DNA from: Tolypothrix sp. PCC 7910
GTDB lineage: Bacteria > Cyanobacteriota > Cyanobacteriia > Cyanobacteriales > Nostocaceae
Direction: 5' to 3'
Length of the DNA stretch: 64,000 nt
Assembly: GCF_011769525.1 (NCBI RefSeq)
Contig: NZ_CP050440.1
Coordinates: 2,295,501 to 2,359,500 of the forward strand
The position numbers were made by a program, and so were the translations under genes. Below are positions 44,992 to 54,204 of this stretch, in pieces; within the stretch, counting starts at the first letter, position 1, and each line of letters starts with the position of its first letter. Below the pieces are notes generated by a model that saw only the letters and a program-made list of their open reading frames with translations, ran no database searches and was not told the DNA's origin.

Positions 44992-47322
44992 ATGTCTACC
45001 AAAAAATTGCTACTCAGATTTGCCAAACCTTATCCTGGTCTGATTATTTTGACAATAATTCTAGGCTTTTCCGGAGCATTATTTAATGGTATAAGTACAA
45101 CTTTAATTGTGCCAGTAATTTTAAGAATTGTCGGGCAAGAAGTAGATTTAAGCAATGCCCCCCAACTTTTAACAGCTATTATGTCTCCTTTTGATAAAGT
45201 TCCAGAAAATTACCGCATTGGGGTGATGGCTGGAGCAATTATCTTCACAATATTTTTAAAAAATTTAGCAAATTATACCAGCACTTTAGCATCAAGTTCT
45301 TTAACAAGAATGCTGACATCAGATATGCGAGAAGCTGGATTACAATTATTACTAGACGTTGATATAGATTATTTTGCCAAGACGAAAGTTGGCGATTTAA
45401 TAAATAAATTGGGTGGAGAAATTGGACGTGCTGCAAGTACTATAGGAAGTTGCATCAGGTTAACTATTCTTGTAATTACAATTATCGTTTTTATTGGTTT
45501 ATTATTATCAATATCTTGGCAATTAACAATTATTTCTACATTGTTGCTGTCGTTGGTCACTTTAATCAATCAGTCTGCTATTGCTCGTTCTCGAAACTTT
45601 GGCAAGCAGCTAAGCGAAATGTCTGGTGCATATTCAATTTCTATATTAGAAGTCTTAAATGGTATTCGCTTAGTTAAGTCAACAGGCAACGAATCTAGAG
45701 AATTTCAACATATTAAAAAGCTAATTCGGGCGCGCGAAAAAGCAGACTTCCAATCTCAAGTTAATTCAGAAGCGATTGGGCCTCTAAGCGAGATTATGGG
45801 AGTTACAGCTTTAATGCTGATTGTATTATTAAGTAAACTTTTCTTTGCAGATCAGATAGTATCTCTTTCTGCCGTACTTTTAACTTATTTATTAGTTTTA
45901 TTGCGGGTACTGCCATTAATTTCGCAACTCAATTCTATTCGCAGTAGTTTTGCCAGCACATCTACCAGCGTGGACATGGTAAGTGAATTTTTGAGCTTTA
46001 CTAACAAGCCATTCATGGGCAACGGTAAGCTGACATACACAAAATTAGAAAAAGGAGTAAGTTTTAATTCATTATCCTTTAACTACCCTGGCCATGAAAA
46101 GTTGGTGCTTAAAGATGTGACATTAGATTTACCCCGTGGTCAAACTCTGGCATTAGTAGGCAGTTCTGGAGCAGGGAAATCAACTTTAGCAGAGCTGTTA
46201 CCCAGATTTTATGACCCAGTAGCTGGCTCTATTACTATCGACGGTAAAGACTTGCGGGAATTTGATGTTATATCCTTGAGAAAACGGATGGGGATTGTTA
46301 GCCAAGATACCTTTCTGTTTAATGACTCAGTACGAAATAACATTTCCTATGGCAGACCGGAAGCTAGCGAAGAGGAAATTACCTCGGCTGCCAAACAAGC
46401 AAACGCATACGAGTTTATTATTAAATTGCCTCAAGGATTTGATACCTTAATTGGTGATCGCGGTGTCATGTTATCTGGAGGACAAAGGCAAAGATTAGCG
46501 ATCGCTCGCGCCTTAGTCCAAAATCCAGAAATTCTCATTCTCGACGAAGCCACCAGCGCCTTAGATACCGTTTCTGAACGCTTAGTCCAAAGTGCCTTGG
46601 ATGACCTCAGCCGCGATCGCACAACTTTGGTAATAGCTCACCGTCTTTCTACAGTCCAAAAAGCCGATCAAATAGCAGTCTTAGATCATGGAACGGTAGT
46701 AGAGAAAGGTACCCATGAAGAACTGTTAGAAAAAGGTGGTTTTTACTCGCGCCTCTACTCCATGCAATTTACCGATCGTAATGATAAGAACTCGGCAAGG
46801 TTAAAAATCCTCAGTGCAATGCGTAAATACTCAGCACAGGTTGCCTATCCTGAGGTTGTTACTCAACACAATCAAAGCTTAGTCCGCATTTCTCACGAAA
46901 TTCGGACACAACTTAACTCAATGATTGGGTTTCTCAACTTATTACTTGAGGATCTGATAGATGATGTCGAAGAACGGCACGAAATTATTGAAGAAAGCTA
47001 CAAATCAGCCTGGAGAATTCTGAACATTATTGATATTTTTGACGATATTGTTGACTTAAAAACGAATAAAAATTTACTTCAATTTGTTGAACAAAATCAG
47101 GCTAGCTTACTTCTGCAACCATCAAGCCTGATTCAAATGTCTTACGATTTTCGGACTTCGCTGAATCTTATTCGCAGTTCTCTCCGCTCTCTTGCAGATA
47201 ACACCTCAACTACTTCTGAAGAGCAAAATCAATTAATATCAGAATCTTATCAGTCTTCCATGTATCTATTAGATAAATTAGAAAAGCTCGAAGATATTAT
47301 TACTAACTATAATTATGAATAA
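44992..47322 (+). CDS. ABC exporter (HepA-like) with C-terminal tandem HisKA-like tail
   Basis: 776 residues. Residues about 1-330 are a six-helix export domain (YPGLIILTIILGFSGALFNG). Residues about 345-590 are an ATPase with Walker A LVGSSGAGKST, signature LSGGQRQRLAIARAL, Walker B ILILDEATSALD and H-loop IAHRLS. This half is full length and resembles HepA-type polysaccharide exporters. From about 604 to 776 there is an extra tail not found in such exporters. One segment reads LVRISHEIRTQLNSMIGFLN (His635), like a HisKA dimerisation helix; a second reads LIQMSYDFRTSLNLIRSSLR, with Tyr718 in place of histidine. No ATPase kinase core follows. It overlaps the next gene by 8 bp (ATGAATAA). Confidence 0.88.
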   Translation: MSTKKLLLRFAKPYPGLIILTIILGFSGALFNGISTTLIVPVILRIVGQEVDLSNAPQLLTAIMSPFDKVPENYRIGVMAGAIIFTIFLKNLANYTSTLASSSLTRMLTSDMREAGLQLLLDVDIDYFAKTKVGDLINKLGGEIGRAASTIGSCIRLTILVITIIVFIGLLLSISWQLTIISTLLLSLVTLINQSAIARSRNFGKQLSEMSGAYSISILEVLNGIRLVKSTGNESREFQHIKKLIRAREKADFQSQVNSEAIGPLSEIMGVTALMLIVLLSKLFFADQIVSLSAVLLTYLLVLLRVLPLISQLNSIRSSFASTSTSVDMVSEFLSFTNKPFMGNGKLTYTKLEKGVSFNSLSFNYPGHEKLVLKDVTLDLPRGQTLALVGSSGAGKSTLAELLPRFYDPVAGSITIDGKDLREFDVISLRKRMGIVSQDTFLFNDSVRNNISYGRPEASEEEITSAAKQANAYEFIIKLPQGFDTLIGDRGVMLSGGQRQRLAIARALVQNPEILILDEATSALDTVSERLVQSALDDLSRDRTTLVIAHRLSTVQKADQIAVLDHGTVVEKGTHEELLEKGGFYSRLYSMQFTDRNDKNSARLKILSAMRKYSAQVAYPEVVTQHNQSLVRISHEIRTQLNSMIGFLNLLLEDLIDDVEERHEIIEESYKSAWRILNIIDIFDDIVDLKTNKNLLQFVEQNQASLLLQPSSLIQMSYDFRTSLNLIRSSLRSLADNTSTTSEEQNQLISESYQSSMYLLDKLEKLEDIITNYNYE

Positions 47323-48523
47323 AACTGCTTTGAAAAAGCACTACATATTTTTTGTTGGCGAAACCCTACCAAAGCCTGAAGCTCATTTAGTGCAGTCTAC
47401 AAATGCAGCCAACGGAGCAGCAAATCTCGGTTACTCAACTGTTTTAGTTTATCCAGAAACACAACTCAAGACTCTAACCCCAATTAATTTACTGCTGCCT
47501 TTTCAACCTCGGCCAACACCTATAGAACTAATTAAATATTACAACTTGCACGACAAGTTAAAGGTCGCTCCATTACCCATGCCTTGGCCCATTGACAAAC
47601 TACAATATAAATTTACTAATTCCAACACTCTTGCCTGTAAATATTATTTTCCGTTTCATATCCTGCCAGCTACCAAACTTGTCCATAGTCGCAACTGGAA
47701 TTTTGTTAAAGCTGCCATTAAAAATGGTGTCCCGGCCATTTACGAACATCACCATCATGAAGATAAGCAATTTGAGCCGGAAATTATCAATCATCCACTG
47801 TTTCAAATTGCAGTTACCGTTGCAGATACCATTCGCGAATCAATGATTCAACATGGTATGCCGCCGGAAAAAGTGATTAAGTTACACAATGGCTTTAATC
47901 GCTTATTTATGCAGAGACAATCAGAAAAAGCAGCTGAATGGCGAAATAAATTATTACAACAACATTCACACTTAGTAGTTTATGCCGGAGGGTTACGGCA
48001 ATTTAAAGGAATTGATGTCTTAATTGAAGTGGCCCGTGAAATGCCAAATGTACAATTTGTTTGTGCAGGTGGTAATACAACTGAAGTCGAACATTATCAA
48101 AAATTAGCCCAAGAAAAACAAGTTCACAACATTAAATTTTTGGGCTATATTTTGCACCATGAATTAGCATCTTTACTCCAAGCCGCAGATATTTTAGCTC
48201 ATCCCCATTGTTTAGGAGCAGCTGCAACTTTCACCTCTCCATTAAAATTATTTGATTATTTTGCTTCGGGAACTCCAATTATCGCTACAGAAATTCCTTC
48301 ATTAATGGAATTTAAACATACCCAAGCTATTACTGCTTGGTGTGAGCCTGATAATCCGAGAAAATTTGCTGAATCTCTCCGGCATATTTTAAAAACTCAT
48401 CCCAGAAAAGTAGAGGGTTATGCAAATAGTATAAATTTCGTCCAGCAGTTTTCTTGGGAAAATCGAGCCACCAAAATTTTGAGTTACGTTGATAAATCCT
48501 TACTTCCTCCCCTGATGGACTAA
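47315..48523 (+). CDS. GT4-family glycosyltransferase
   Basis: 402 residues, start overlapping the exporter's stop by 8 bp, so translation is coupled. GT-B fold: KLVHSRNWNFVKAAIKNGVP and PAIYEHHHHEDKQFEPEI in the N-terminal half. The C-terminal half has LHNGFNRLFMQR, LVVYAGGLRQFKGIDVLIEV, FVCAGGNTTEVEHY, and AATFTSPLKLFDYFASGTPIIATEIPSLMEF, the GT4 donor-binding segment. Likely role: a sugar addition to the glycan exported by the adjacent transporter. Sugar and linkage unknown. Confidence 0.9.
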   Translation: MNKTALKKHYIFFVGETLPKPEAHLVQSTNAANGAANLGYSTVLVYPETQLKTLTPINLLLPFQPRPTPIELIKYYNLHDKLKVAPLPMPWPIDKLQYKFTNSNTLACKYYFPFHILPATKLVHSRNWNFVKAAIKNGVPAIYEHHHHEDKQFEPEIINHPLFQIAVTVADTIRESMIQHGMPPEKVIKLHNGFNRLFMQRQSEKAAEWRNKLLQQHSHLVVYAGGLRQFKGIDVLIEVAREMPNVQFVCAGGNTTEVEHYQKLAQEKQVHNIKFLGYILHHELASLLQAADILAHPHCLGAAATFTSPLKLFDYFASGTPIIATEIPSLMEFKHTQAITAWCEPDNPRKFAESLRHILKTHPRKVEGYANSINFVQQFSWENRATKILSYVDKSLLPPLMD

Positions 48524-48544
48524 GTTACTTTTAACTAATTAATT

Positions 48545-49507
48545 ATGAATATTAAAACTATAGGTATGATTAGCAGCTATCGAGGTCTAGAAAATAGAGC
48601 CGATTGGCTGTGGCAGCAAACTCCCAAGCCATTTGGAATGTGGGGAAATATCCAAATGCGTGCGCCAGCAGCGAAACCAGATTTTCTACTGATGTATCAG
48701 TTTGATTTTATCCAACCATCTCCCCAAAAATCTTGGTTAGATAAGTTCCGTAAACCTCAACCAGAGTCAACAACATTAGATATTAATTCTTTATTTCGTG
48801 GTGTGAGTAAAGAAAGAATTGTCTATTTATTGAGGGAGCCACCATTAGAAGAAATTGTTGAGATTACTAATCGTAATTATCAGCAAGCTCAAAATTATTG
48901 TGGTTATGTTTCTGGCCCCGATGAATTTGCTCCAACTCCCGATTATATGCCTGCAATTTGGTACCATTCTAATTCCTTTCAGGAATTAGATGAAATGCCA
49001 TGCCCTCCGAAAGTTTCTACTTGTAGTTGGATCACTTCAGGAATTAGTCGCACAGCTAATCATCGCCAACGGTTAGAATTTTTACGCTCTTTGCAATCAA
49101 ATGGATTGAAGTTTGATTTGTACGGGCGAAATTTACCTACATGGGCAAACATTTCTGGAGAGCTAAGTAATAAATGGTATGGAATGGCACCATATTTTTA
49201 CAACTTAGCTATTGAAAACTATGCTGACAATAATTGGTATGTCAGTGAGAAACTTTGGGATAGTTTACTGGCTTGGTGCTTACCAATTTACTATGGTGGC
49301 CCGGCTGCTGATAAATTATTACCACCAGGCAGTTTTTTAAGATTACCTAGCTTAGATAAAAAAGGTCTCGCGTACATTCACGAAGTAACCGCTACTCCCG
49401 ATGCTTGGTATGCAGCTAAAGATGCGATCGCAGAAGCACGCCAAATCATTTTACATAAACTAAATCTGCTGAATTGGTTATCAAATTTTGTAGCTCAACA
49501 CTCATAA
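48545..49507 (+). CDS. GT10-like (alpha-1,3-fucosyltransferase-type) glycosyltransferase
   Basis: 320 residues. The C-terminal segment FNLAIENYADNNWYVSEKLW... is the GT10 signature: an ENxxxxxYVTEKLWDA-like run followed by AWCLPIYYGGPAADKLLPPGS. Here it reads AIENYADNNWYVSEKLWDSL at about residues 222-241. The N-terminal part is variable as usual (MWGNIQMRAPAAKPDFLLMY). Known GT10 enzymes transfer fucose from GDP-fucose, but donor specificity cannot be read here. It is placed 22 bp after the GT4 gene and 3 bp before the next transferase gene. Confidence 0.82.
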   Translation: MNIKTIGMISSYRGLENRADWLWQQTPKPFGMWGNIQMRAPAAKPDFLLMYQFDFIQPSPQKSWLDKFRKPQPESTTLDINSLFRGVSKERIVYLLREPPLEEIVEITNRNYQQAQNYCGYVSGPDEFAPTPDYMPAIWYHSNSFQELDEMPCPPKVSTCSWITSGISRTANHRQRLEFLRSLQSNGLKFDLYGRNLPTWANISGELSNKWYGMAPYFYNLAIENYADNNWYVSEKLWDSLLAWCLPIYYGGPAADKLLPPGSFLRLPSLDKKGLAYIHEVTATPDAWYAAKDAIAEARQIILHKLNLLNWLSNFVAQHS

Positions 49508-49510
49508 AAT

Positions 49511-50488
49511 ATGAATGGTATTTGTACTCTGGCAAATGATTATGTTTTTGACCAATTGGTAGCTTTACTCAACAGTATTGATGCAATATTAGGTTCTGAA
49601 ACTCCTGTCTGTATTTATCCTTTTGATGACCAGACACAACGAATTGCTGATGAAATTACTAAGCGACCTAATGTATTTATTTACAATAACCAAGAATCTA
49701 TAAATTACTGGGATCAATTTATGGTGTCAGCCGCACCAGAAAGATTGAATCGCAGTCAATCCCGACTTTATGGTGCTCATCGTCGGTTTTGTGCCTTTGA
49801 TGGACCCTTTGATAAATTTATATATTTAGATGCTGATACTTTAGTGATGAACTCACTAGCAACAGTATTTCAAAAACTAGATAGTTATGACTTTGTTGTC
49901 TATGACTTTCAATTTAAAGATGTTAGTAAAGTATATAATGTTGATTCTCCAAAATTACTAGAAGTTTTTGCCAAAGACCGGATAAATTTAGAAATATTTT
50001 GTTCTGGATTCTATGCTTCCAAAAAAGGTATTTTCCCAGAAGAGCAGATCAAATCTCTAATACTGTCTCTGCAGAATGGTGAAAGGGACATATTATATCA
50101 AGGTGCTGGAGAGCAGCCTCTAATTAACTACATGGTGATGAAATCTCAACTTGCTATTTATAATTTTGCTCAACAATTACCATCTCATGAAGTAACAGGA
50201 TGTTCTGTAAGCTCTAAGCACTTTGAGGAAAAAGAACATATTCTTTATGACAAATGTAATCAACTAACTTATCTTCATTATATTGGTATACCTCCTAACA
50301 TCCATCAAGCTGTATGTACTGGTGAGAATATTGATTTTCCTTATAGAGATTTATTTCTCTACTATCGCTACTTACATGAGCCAGAAAACCGTCCAGTATT
50401 TCATGATAAACCTAGACCTTATGACGCTCCACCACCAAATTTATTCACTAGAGCTTTGAGAAAATTCAAATTAATAAACCAAGGATAA
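49511..50488 (+). CDS. Npun_R2821/Npun_R2822-family DXD glycosyltransferase-like protein (paralogue 1)
   Basis: 325 residues, starting MNGICTLANDYVFDQLVALLNSI. This is a Nostocales family with a GT-A/GT8-like fold. The metal motif is FIYLDADTLVMNSLATVF (about 113-130), preceded by GAHRRFCAFDGPFDKF. The downstream LEIFCSGFYASKKGIFPEEQ is a substrate-binding region, and YLHYIGIPPNIHQ and YRDLFLYYRYLHEPE are late family motifs. It is followed by two paralogues in tandem. Biochemical activity of the family is not known; the DXD motif and neighbours suggest glycan synthesis. Confidence 0.8.
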   Translation: MNGICTLANDYVFDQLVALLNSIDAILGSETPVCIYPFDDQTQRIADEITKRPNVFIYNNQESINYWDQFMVSAAPERLNRSQSRLYGAHRRFCAFDGPFDKFIYLDADTLVMNSLATVFQKLDSYDFVVYDFQFKDVSKVYNVDSPKLLEVFAKDRINLEIFCSGFYASKKGIFPEEQIKSLILSLQNGERDILYQGAGEQPLINYMVMKSQLAIYNFAQQLPSHEVTGCSVSSKHFEEKEHILYDKCNQLTYLHYIGIPPNIHQAVCTGENIDFPYRDLFLYYRYLHEPENRPVFHDKPRPYDAPPPNLFTRALRKFKLINQG

Positions 50489-50491
50489 TTT

Positions 50492-51382
50492 ATGAGTAGG
50501 GGAATTTATATCGTTGCTAACGACCGAGTAATGGAGAATGCGATCGCTTTACTCAATAGTATTCGCTTTTACGACAAAGAAGTTCTAGTTTATCTCATAC
50601 CTTTTAATGAAAATTATCACAAAGTTGCAGATAAACTTAGTACATTGCATAATGTCCAACTGTTTCCAAACCTAGAATTGATTGAGCAATTTACCAACCG
50701 CATAGGTGAAATATTTGATCGAGATTTCTTGGCTTTACCAAACAAAATGCGTAAGCTGGTAGTATGGTTTGGCCCTTTAGACGAATTTATTTATATTGAT
50801 ACAGATATTGTCGTTTTTGAAAAAATTGCTGACAATTTAGACAAACTTGCAGAAGTTGGTTTTTTCTGCTGCGATTATCATCACGCTAATGACAAGCTAC
50901 GCAACATTTTTTCGCCATTAGTAAAAGAACAGCAAATTTTTTCCGATTCTCAATTAGAAGATGTTTTTAACAGTGGCTTTTGGGCTTCACGCAAGGAAGC
51001 GATTACAGAACAGCAAATGGATGAAACTTTGCGTGAATGTGCAGCTCATCGCGAATATTTTGATTTTTCTGAAGGAGTTACAGACCAACCAATTTTAAAT
51101 TACTTAGTTCTCAAACTCATTGCCAAACGCGGTAATCTTGTGAAGATTCCTGGCGGGGGGCCTGGTAGTTGGGCTGGTTCCCGCAGTTTTCAACAGCAAG
51201 GATATGCTCTCTATGACCGAGGACAACGCTTGAAATATCTGCATTGGGCGGGAACTAAGATAAAAGCTGGTAGCCCTTATTGGGAATTGTGGGAACATTA
51301 TCGCTACCTTCATGAGGGGAAATTTGCTTTTATCCCTAAATTAACTCGCCGTTTCTTTCCCTTTGCTGCTGCTCGTAATTAA
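50492..51382 (+). CDS. Npun_R2821/Npun_R2822-family glycosyltransferase-like protein (paralogue 2)
   Basis: 296 residues: SRGIYIVANDRVMENAIALL, with metal motif FIYIDTDIVVFEKIADNL (DTD in place of DAD, about 106-108). NSGFWASRKEAITEQQMDE is the family's central segment and LKYLHWAGTKIK and LWEHYRYLHEGK the late ones. It begins 3 bp after paralogue 1 and is the most diverged of the three. The shared plan argues for separate donor or acceptor use within one pathway. Confidence 0.8.
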   Translation: MSRGIYIVANDRVMENAIALLNSIRFYDKEVLVYLIPFNENYHKVADKLSTLHNVQLFPNLELIEQFTNRIGEIFDRDFLALPNKMRKLVVWFGPLDEFIYIDTDIVVFEKIADNLDKLAEVGFFCCDYHHANDKLRNIFSPLVKEQQIFSDSQLEDVFNSGFWASRKEAITEQQMDETLRECAAHREYFDFSEGVTDQPILNYLVLKLIAKRGNLVKIPGGGPGSWAGSRSFQQQGYALYDRGQRLKYLHWAGTKIKAGSPYWELWEHYRYLHEGKFAFIPKLTRRFFPFAAARN

Positions 51383-51398
51383 TATCAGGAGTACTCTA

Positions 51399-52430
51399 AT
51401 GGTTGATGGTATTTACACTCTCGCTAATGATGTAGTCTATGACCAACTAGTGGCTTTACTCAACAGTATAGAAGCTAATGCTGGGAGAAAAATTCCTATT
51501 TGTATAATTCCCTATAACGAGAAATTAGATAAGGTAAAAGCAGAAGTTGCTACCAGAGATAATGTTACTTTATTTGAAGACTATGCTTCTATAAATTACT
51601 GGGATAACTTTGCAACTCAGGTCTGGAAGAACTATCCTAGAGCACAAAAAACTTGGCGACAGTGGGGGTTCTCTGAACTTTATGAGTTACCGATGCACCG
51701 TAAATTCTGTGTTTTAGATGGCCCGTTTGAGAAATTTATTTATTTTGATGCAGATACTCTGTTAATGGGGCCTTTAGATTATATATATGACAAGTTAGAC
51801 CACTATGATTGGGTAACCAATGATTTTCAATATAAGTCTAATTTAGATTATATTTTTGATGGTTCAGAAAATTTAATGAAGCAAGTTTTTCCTGTAGATA
51901 ACTTGCAATCTCATATATTTTGTGCGGGTTGGTTTGCTGCTAAAAAAAATATTTTATCACCAGAAATATTGGCTAATCTACAGGAAAAATTACAATCTGG
52001 TGAAGCTGATGTTATGGCTTTTATCGCCCCTGATCAATCTTTATTTAACTATATTGTATTGAGGAGTGGTATTTCATACTATAACTTTGCTTATCATCAT
52101 CCCGATCAAGTTACTGGTAATCATTGGAGTTCTAAATTTGATGTAGTCGATAATGTTTTATACGACCAAGGAAGAAGGTTGACATACTTGCACTATATGA
52201 GTATTGGTTCATCAGCTTTTACTAAACTTTGTGGTAGTGAAGATATCAATATTCCGTATCGAGAAGTGTTTTTGCATTATCGTTATTTAAAATCACCAGA
52301 AACTAGGCCACAAAGCTTTAATCGTCCCAGCTTGATTTTAAAGTTGCAGCAAACTACTACAGATTTATTCAAGCAAAAAATCGCCAATATTAAACTCAAT
52401 TATCGCAATTTTAGAGATAGTATCACTTGA
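51399..52430 (+). CDS. Npun_R2821/Npun_R2822-family glycosyltransferase-like protein (paralogue 3)
   Basis: 343 residues from ATG 51399, with AGGAG 7 bases upstream; an in-frame start at 51363 would overlap paralogue 2 and adds non-conserved residues. VDGIYTLANDVVYDQLVALL is nearly the same as paralogue 1. Metal motif FIYFDADTLLMGPLDYIYDK, then HIFCAGWFAAKKNILSPE, LTYLHYMSIGSSAF and YREVFLHYRYLKSPE. Last gene of the codirectional cluster, with a strong hairpin at 52469-52500 behind it. Confidence 0.82.
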   Translation: MVDGIYTLANDVVYDQLVALLNSIEANAGRKIPICIIPYNEKLDKVKAEVATRDNVTLFEDYASINYWDNFATQVWKNYPRAQKTWRQWGFSELYELPMHRKFCVLDGPFEKFIYFDADTLLMGPLDYIYDKLDHYDWVTNDFQYKSNLDYIFDGSENLMKQVFPVDNLQSHIFCAGWFAAKKNILSPEILANLQEKLQSGEADVMAFIAPDQSLFNYIVLRSGISYYNFAYHHPDQVTGNHWSSKFDVVDNVLYDQGRRLTYLHYMSIGSSAFTKLCGSEDINIPYREVFLHYRYLKSPETRPQSFNRPSLILKLQQTTTDLFKQKIANIKLNYRNFRDSIT

Positions 52431-52468
52431 TAAATTAAGATGTAATAGATTTTAAAATGAGCGCTCAC

Positions 52469-52500
52469 TCAGGTGGGTTAGCGTTGGCTAACCCACCTGA
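52469..52500. terminator. Hairpin between convergent transferase genes
   Basis: TCAGGTGGGTTAGC (52469-52482) pairs perfectly with GCTAACCCACCTGA (52487-52500) around GTTG. It sits 38 bp after the cluster's last stop and 29 bp before the end of the opposing gene. T-rich sequence follows more clearly on the minus strand. It is likely a bidirectional terminator. Confidence 0.7.
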
Positions 52501-52529
52501 AAAATTCTAGACTATTATTAGTATGGTAA

Positions 52530-53438
52530 TTAGCGGTAATAAAAACTAAAATTTTTCAAACTTACTATTCTTAAAGAAAAATAGCGATAATAATAACCGA
52601 TAAATTTCTCAAGTCTACGCTTTAGTTTTTGTAAGAGAGAACTTTGGCAATATTCAATTGCTTCATGTTGCTGGAAATAAATTAAAGTATCATCTGCATT
52701 TGCTTGTCCCTTTTTTATTTTCTGTCTTTCTACCCAATCTTTGAAATAAACAATACCTTCCATAGCATCCCATCGAACTTCTAATCCGGCCTTAGCCGCA
52801 GCCATTCCTATTGCATAGCCTTCTGCGCCATAAAAGCCATTTAACTCACAGTAAAGTGCAATATTTTCCCAATGTTTGATAAATTCTATTTCTCGTCCAT
52901 CTTGCTTGGTAACTACAAATAACATTTCCATCACAAACTGGATATTTGTATCTTCTAAATCTAAATCGAGCTTGTTTGCTAACTTGCTAAGAATTTGTAA
53001 GTGTCTAATTCTGTTAGGTTTAGATGCATCATTAACTGAATCAATATATACTTTATTATGCTTTACAATACTAGTACAACTTCTTGCATTTATACCAGGC
53101 AGCCATTTTATCTCTGATAAAAATTTATCTAATATTCTGATATCTGCATCAACGAATATGCAGGTATTAAAAAGGGATAAAGCTTTAGCAATGACAAACC
53201 TCTTGTCATGGTAGCAACCAATACTCTGTTGTTGATGCTTAAATGCTAGAACATTTTGATATTTATCAAATTCTTGTGGCTTATCTGTTAAGAGAATAAG
53301 ATTTACACCGGGCAAATTTTTTTCAATGTCTTGAGCTAATAGGCAAGCATGAGAACGGTATCTTTGACCTAAGGCTAAACTACAAAAACAAACTTCTTGT
53401 TGCTCTTGCTGTGTTGGCTTTAAATTACTATTTAACAT
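52530..53438 (-). CDS. Glycosyltransferase-like protein with DxD motif
   Basis: 302 residues, opposite strand to the cluster. The core resembles GT-A enzymes: CFCSLALGQRYRSHACLLAQ, VNLILLTDKPQEF, KRFVIAKALSLFNTCIFVDA, and IFVDADIRILDKFLSEIKW (DAD motif, about 97-99), with YGAEGYAIGMAAAKAG later. Probably acts in the same glycan pathway but is transcribed separately. Family assignment is less certain than for the others. Confidence 0.65.
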   Translation of the reverse strand: MLNSNLKPTQQEQQEVCFCSLALGQRYRSHACLLAQDIEKNLPGVNLILLTDKPQEFDKYQNVLAFKHQQQSIGCYHDKRFVIAKALSLFNTCIFVDADIRILDKFLSEIKWLPGINARSCTSIVKHNKVYIDSVNDASKPNRIRHLQILSKLANKLDLDLEDTNIQFVMEMLFVVTKQDGREIEFIKHWENIALYCELNGFYGAEGYAIGMAAAKAGLEVRWDAMEGIVYFKDWVERQKIKKGQANADDTLIYFQQHEAIEYCQSSLLQKLKRRLEKFIGYYYRYFSLRIVSLKNFSFYYR

Positions 53439-53779
53439 AATAAATGTATGAATTTTTATTGTCTGAGCATTTAACTAAGTACTATATTTGCATAAACAAT
53501 ACATTTATGGTATGGTAATATTACGTATTATGCAACTAGTTTGAAATTTTAATTTTCATTGGTCAGCAATAATAAATATCAAAATAGTAAATATTTAAAA
53601 TTTAAAAAATTAAATTACTATCCAGTAATTTATCATTTCAGTTAGTAACTGATAATTATCAAAGCCTTTTTTGAAAATATTATTATATGATAAGAATTCA
53701 TTTATAATCAACAAAAATAGCTGCTAGATACTGATGTCTAGCAGCTATTTTTTAATAGTAGGAGTAAATTTTGCGGTCT
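53439..53779. other. AT-rich gap
   Basis: About 340 bp, strongly AT-rich, upstream of the minus-strand transferase. No gene seen. It contains the terminator at 53714-53757. Confidence 0.5.
53714..53757 (-). terminator. Terminator after the small membrane protein gene
   Basis: AAAATAGCTGCTAGA (53714-53728) and TCTAGCAGCTATTTT (53737-53751) form a perfect 15-bp stem. On the minus strand the stem runs into TTTTTG, and on the plus strand into TTAATAG, so it may work both ways. Confidence 0.8.
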
Positions 53780-54154
53780 CTAAGATAAAGAATCTAAATC
53801 GAGAGATTGCATCCCCCGTTGTTCTACAAATTCCAGCATACTTCCCAATTGCCACCAAACTAATAAACAAGTTAACAAACTCATTGGCAAGCCAATACCT
53901 AAAGCTAGGATTGGTGGAAAGCCAAATATCTCGAAACCGGAACAAAGAAACAGGCAAACACCACCTGTGATGCCCAAAAATGGGACAATCAGTTGCTTCC
54001 AGGCAGAAGGCGGTTTAATATTTTCTGCACCCTTGTTTGGCCATTTCTGCACAATTACTTTTAAAGTACCAGATAAGGCAATGCCAGAAGTGACTGCTAT
54101 TAATAAACCAACAACTAGTAGGAAATACGGTGGATGCAGAGGGTAATAGTACAT
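53780..54154 (-). CDS. Small integral membrane protein, unknown function
   Basis: 124 residues with three predicted membrane helices: FLLVVGLLIAVTSGIALSGT (about 11-30), LIVPFLGITGGVCLFLCSGF (about 55-74) and ILALGIGLPMSLLTCLLVWW (about 82-101). The loop between the first two is basic (VIVQKWPNKGAEN). No catalytic motif is recognised. It is 50 bp downstream of the ABC1 kinase gene on the same strand, so the two are probably cotranscribed. Confidence 0.7.
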   Translation of the reverse strand: MYYYPLHPPYFLLVVGLLIAVTSGIALSGTLKVIVQKWPNKGAENIKPPSAWKQLIVPFLGITGGVCLFLCSGFEIFGFPPILALGIGLPMSLLTCLLVWWQLGSMLEFVEQRGMQSLDLDSLS

Positions 54155-54204
54155 GAAAACTCCTAATTGGTAGAGAAATTTAAAAGTAATTTTGGTTCGA
54201 GTTG

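Noticed and set aside
45245-45677. Several open frames opposite or out of frame within the ABC exporter
   Set aside because: They overlap a conserved, continuous exporter frame and lack features of their own.
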